NCBI GenBank assembly: GCA_012932295.1
Contig: JAAONU010000001.1
Location: 5,913,104 to 5,977,103 of the forward strand
Origin: Cyclina sinensis
Taxonomy: Eukaryota; Mollusca; Bivalvia; Venerida; Veneridae
Length of the DNA: 64,000 bases
Direction: 5' to 3'
This document shows positions 60,561 through 64,000 of this stretch, piece by piece. A program made the position numbers and the translations under genes. The notes beneath the pieces are model-generated. The model saw only the letters and a program-made list of their open reading frames with translations. It made no database searches and was not told the origin of the DNA. Position 1 is the first letter of the stretch; the number at the start of each line of letters is the position of its first letter.

Positions 60561-62227
60561 AACGCATAGAGTATATGATTAAAATATTCACCATTATGTT
60601 GGTAATCCTTCTTTTATGTGTCAGAAATACAACAGATTCCACAGTACATGTGAAATCTGTGTCTTTACAAGTGTATTAGGGTCAAAATGTCAAAGAGATT
60701 TAACTCTTCATCAGTACATTTTATGTTAATTGTAAAGCACCCTAGAATGTGATTAATAACACCATTACTTACTCTTATTACAGAATTATCATTTTGCATC
60801 TAACAATCACTTACAAATTAAAAAATAGAGGCTTTGAAAATAATTGACACATGTCAACAATTTTGTATAACATCAAGACATGTATATAGAATGAGTAGGA
60901 TCATATTTCAGATCATTCTATGAATTACAAGGGGTCAAAAATCACATTTCAGAAGCTTTATCTCCAGCAAATACCTAAGAAAATCATAGATGATTGATAT
61001 ATGCATCAATTCTACGAAGCCCATAGAAAATACATACTATATATAGACATACTATTTCTTTTACTTTCAGTTTGGTTGCCTAACAAACTTGCCAGATCAC
61101 AAAACCAAAAAAGTAATTAAATGATCAGTTGATAATACAAGACTGGCAAGTGATTCACACAGGGTTCATTCAATGTTGCACTAGAGGTTGATTACCCTTT
61201 ATCTCCCTGATAATCTCGAAATGTGTTAATTCTAACTATAAGTCCATATGCCGAGCATTAGATTAAATAAACACTGACGTAACCATGGCATTCACTGACT
61301 AAGAACATTTACTTTACCCAAGAAAATTTATGACAGACAAGAATAGAACTGTGTGTAATTTGACACAAAAGTAACAGATCTCGCCTCCAAAGGTGAACAA
61401 ATTTTATAGGTTGACATTTTATAGTCATTCACCTACATCTTACTTTGATCTGCATCTGGTTACTCTGCTTTTATCTACTGCAGTACAGTTCACAAAAATG
61501 CTGTAGAAGCAAACATGCCCATACAATGTAAACAATAATGGATGCCTCCATAGCCATTTGAGGAAGAATTTGGGTGACAAAAAAAATTCACCAAGAGATG
61601 TGAATTTTGAGTAAGCATTTACTTCATATATTCCTTTGTGACATTTTACAATGAAGTGGAATTCCAAATTGTGAATGGATATATGATCGACTGTTGAAAA
61701 TTGATGATTTTTGATGACAGTGTCAACATCATGACTATGCTACATCTAACGGTTCACCTGAATAATTACTAAGTAAACTGAGTGCACTATTTATGTCAAA
61801 TTTATTATTCTTTGCAAATGCTGTATGCAGTGAAAAAATGTATTAATGAAACTTAAAAAAGGTAAAATGATAGAGCTACATGATGTAAGCATCTTAACAT
61901 TATTTCTGACGCACATTTATATTATCATCTTAGTTTAGATGGGTGAAATTTCGTACGATTGTTAATTATTCATGCACTTTTTGACATTTCCGGTTTGTTG
62001 TCAAACGTCAAGTGAAACCTGTCATTGCAGTTCGAAACAAACGGCAACACAAACCAAGTGGGAAAATGAAAATATATCAGTGTTACATTTTTCCTATCTT
62101 ATCCTTGATTTCAGTCGAGTTGTCAGTAAAATATCACCTATAACAGAATATATTCATTTCACTATGGCCGACATTCAATATGGCGTACTTCGAAGTAGCG
62201 AATAAACAAACAACAGGAATCACTTAC
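60561..62227. other. Repeat-poor start of intron 1
   Basis: Largely single-copy-looking AT-rich intron downstream of exon 1. 61480-61760 holds a diverged relative of 38300-38500 (TGTAAACAATAATGG and GACTGTTGAAAATTGATG). The plus-strand frame at 61972-62205 lacks motifs. Confidence 0.55.
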
Positions 62228-62276
62228 TTTTTACTACCCTATCGGTCGTTGAGACTTTGCCGTCGGGCGAAGCCAT
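62228..62276 (-). CDS. PPP3CA: Calcineurin A catalytic subunit, coding exon 1 (start codon)
   Basis: First coding exon of protein phosphatase 2B, the calcium/calmodulin-dependent serine/threonine phosphatase that acts in the cytosol as a heterodimer with calcineurin B. The 49 nt encode M-A-S-P-D-G-K-V-S-T-T-D-R-V-V-K plus one base. STTDRVVK followed by VPFPPSHRL in the next exon is the hallmark N-terminus of the family (vertebrate proteins have a similar [19 protein letters not shown]). The donor reads A|GTAAGT on the minus strand. The start is the only ATG before the conserved block in this frame. The leader is about three residues shorter than in human. The family match and splice phase are read from sequence; whether this is the only calcineurin A gene in the animal is unknown, so the symbol marks the family. 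Confidence 0.93.
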
Positions 62277-62420
62277 CTTCTAGGTCTATTTATCACTTAC
62301 AAAAAGTCAAACACTGGCGATTGCCCGCCGTAAGAACGATATAAATGGATTTTCACAAATTTAGAATATCCAAATGTAAGATGGCGTTGGCAACATCTTA
62401 TTTGCATACCAAATGATCTT
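62277..62420 (-). promoter_or_regulatory. Proximal upstream / 5' UTR region of the calcineurin A gene
   Basis: Sequence immediately upstream of the calcineurin start codon. It contains a perfect octamer ATTTGCAT (62400-62407, the POU-factor motif) and AAGATGGCG (62378-62386, the YY1 core). The start codon itself sits in AAGATGGCT on the minus strand. Placement of the transcription start is inference; a non-coding upstream exon cannot be excluded. Confidence 0.4.
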
Positions 62421-62789
62421 CTGCGCATAGGTTTTGCGCAACATTGCCAACGCCTGGGGAAAGCCGTTGAAAAATCGATAGGCCTAGTGCCGTCCTCACA
62501 GACTGGATGCTGTCCTCGAAGTCAAAGCAGTTCTTATAAAATTTTGATAACATTTTAGGTACTTTCAAGAGTTTAAGGAGGACATGAAGGCGAAAAAGCA
62601 ACTATGTCAACGATTCTAATTGATTACATCTGATACCATATATTAAATTTTATTTCTAACGCATATGTAGATTATCTAGATCTATGTCTATAGGGCAATT
62701 TCGTTTATTTTGTTTTTTTATCAAACAAGTAAAAAGTATTTCTCTGGTTTGAAGTAAACTTTAAACAACATGATTATCATGCCAGAGTG
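62421..62789. other. Upstream flank of the calcineurin gene
   Basis: No coding sequence is recognised. It may contain distal promoter or an untranslated exon. It ends at the foldback element. Confidence 0.4.
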
Positions 62790-63973
62790 TATGGCACGCC
62801 AATTGTCCAATTATTACGTGAACCTATGTTTACGCTCGTAAAACTAGGATTTACGGTCGATAATCTAGATTTTTCAAACGTAAAACCTGTTTTTTTTTAT
62901 TTTTAACCTCTATTTTCGAGCGTAAACATAAGATAACGGCCGTAAACTGTAGTTTAGGCTCGTGATCTTATGTTTACGTTCGATAAACTAGGTTTCTCAA
63001 ATAATATTAGAATTTCGGTCGTTATCCTAAGATTACCACCGTAAACTTGGGTTTGCGACCGTGAACATAGGTTTACGACTGTAAACCTATATTTACGTTC
63101 GTAAATTCATATTTTTTCTCAGTAACTTAGTTTATCAAACGTAAACCTAGGTTCACGTTCGTAAACTATGGTTCACGGCCGTTATCCTACGTTTTTGCTC
63201 GAAAACACTGGTTAAATTCCGTAAAATATATTTCAAAGGAAGTTAACTGTCCAAAATAACGTGAACCTATGTTTACGCCCGTTAATCTAGGATTTACGAT
63301 CGATAAAACAGGTTTTTCAATCGTAAAACCTGGTTTTTCGAATTTTATCCTATATTTTCGAGCGTAAATATAGGATAACCGTCGTAAACCCTAGATTACG
63401 CTCTTGAACCTATATTTACGTTCGATAAACTAGGTTTTTCGAAACAATTGTAAAATAGGTTTACGAACGTGAATGTACATTTACGAGCGTTAACTATGGT
63501 TCTCGACGTTACCCCATGTTTTCACTTGAAAAATATGATAGCCAGTCATTAACCTATGATCACGATCGTAAACATGGGTTCACGGCCGTAAATGTAGGTT
63601 CACGCTTGAAAACATAGGTTCTCGATCGTAAACACATGTTAACGCTCGAAATTCAAGTTTGATTTCATAATCCTAAATATCGAATGTAAACCATAGTTTA
63701 CGATTGATAAACTAGGTTTTTCAATTAAACAACAGATTTCAACCGTTAGTAACCTATATTTTCGACCGTAAACTTGTGTTTTCAAACGTGATCTATGGTT
63801 TACGAGCGTAAACTACGGTTTACGACATTAACCCATGATTTCGCTCGAAAATATAAGTTAATATTCGAAAAACTAGGTTTTACGTTTGAAAAACCTGTTT
63901 TATCAACCGTAAATCCTAGTTTTTCGACCGTAAACATAGGTTCACGTAATAATTGGACAATTGGCGTGCCATA
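62790..63973. mobile_element. Foldback-like element of degenerate palindromes with 45-bp perfect TIRs
   Basis: Ends TATGGCACGCCAATTGTCCA and the exact inverse at the right; perfect pairing extends 45 bp and imperfect pairing beyond 100 bp. AGAGTG directly repeats at both flanks (62784-62789, 63974-63979). The whole interior is a succession of variants of the palindrome GTAAACCTAGGTTTAC separated by CG-containing joints (e.g. 63140-63156). No protein is encoded. Confidence 0.92.
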
Positions 63974-64000
63974 AGAGTGTCATTAAGCAAACATCAACCA

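Noticed and set aside
61972..62205. 77-codon plus-strand frame close to calcineurin exon 1, considered as a divergent gene
   Set aside because: No domain, overlaps the intron just downstream of exon 1, and shows no splice or poly-A signals that would support it.

Overview
The window is eukaryotic, intron-dominated genomic DNA from an animal, most likely a bivalve mollusc. It is AT-rich and almost free of long open frames. It is packed with interspersed repeats that have the layout described for bivalve 'pearl'-type elements: a short hairpin head, internal tandem arrays, an ACGG/GGAC microsatellite and a hairpin tail. I cannot fix the species.

One gene is clearly recognisable. On the minus strand, the first five coding exons of the calcineurin A catalytic subunit (protein phosphatase 2B, PPP3C/CanA) lie at 62276-62228, 47087-46887, 36540-36416, 10802-10691 and 7002-6857. 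The phases join without error into 211 codons. They carry the metal-binding and catalytic motifs GDIHGQ, GDYVDRG, GNHE and VHGG. The rest of the gene (distal catalytic domain, calcineurin-B-binding helix, calmodulin-binding and autoinhibitory segments) must lie left of position 1. The promoter and 5' UTR lie right of 62276. Nearly everything else in the window is therefore intron of this gene, with introns of about 15.1, 10.3, 25.6 and 3.7 kb.

The introns hold four kinds of mobile DNA. (1) Head-array-tail elements begin CAAGAG or CTAGAA plus a small hairpin and end in a hairpin followed by CTAA or ATAAA. They occupy most of 1-32.9 kb, 41.5-45.6 kb, 49.3-53.5 kb and 53.7-60.5 kb. (2) Cut-and-paste elements have terminal inverted repeats. 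They include TA-duplicating ones at 11103, 18236, 28351, 33378, 39301 and 51548, one with a 6-bp duplication at 55450, and a foldback-like element at 62790-63973 built from degenerate palindromes. (3) There are two tRNA-type SINEs, one with a perfect 13-bp target duplication. (4) Small coding relics include a Ty3/Gypsy reverse transcriptase fragment at 29258-29404, two tandem copies of a pogo/Brinker-like helix-turn-helix relic near 19.1-19.4 kb, and an unidentified coding relic inside an 834-bp TIR element at 58911-59744.

Several insertions can be read against an empty copy of the same site in this window. This gives target-site behaviour directly: TA duplication for the 28351 element, AACTTG for the 55450 element, and insertion with no duplication for three head-array-tail elements. 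The arrays are also dense in perfect nuclear-receptor motifs (TCAAGGTCA and AGGTCAAAGGTCA on the minus strand).
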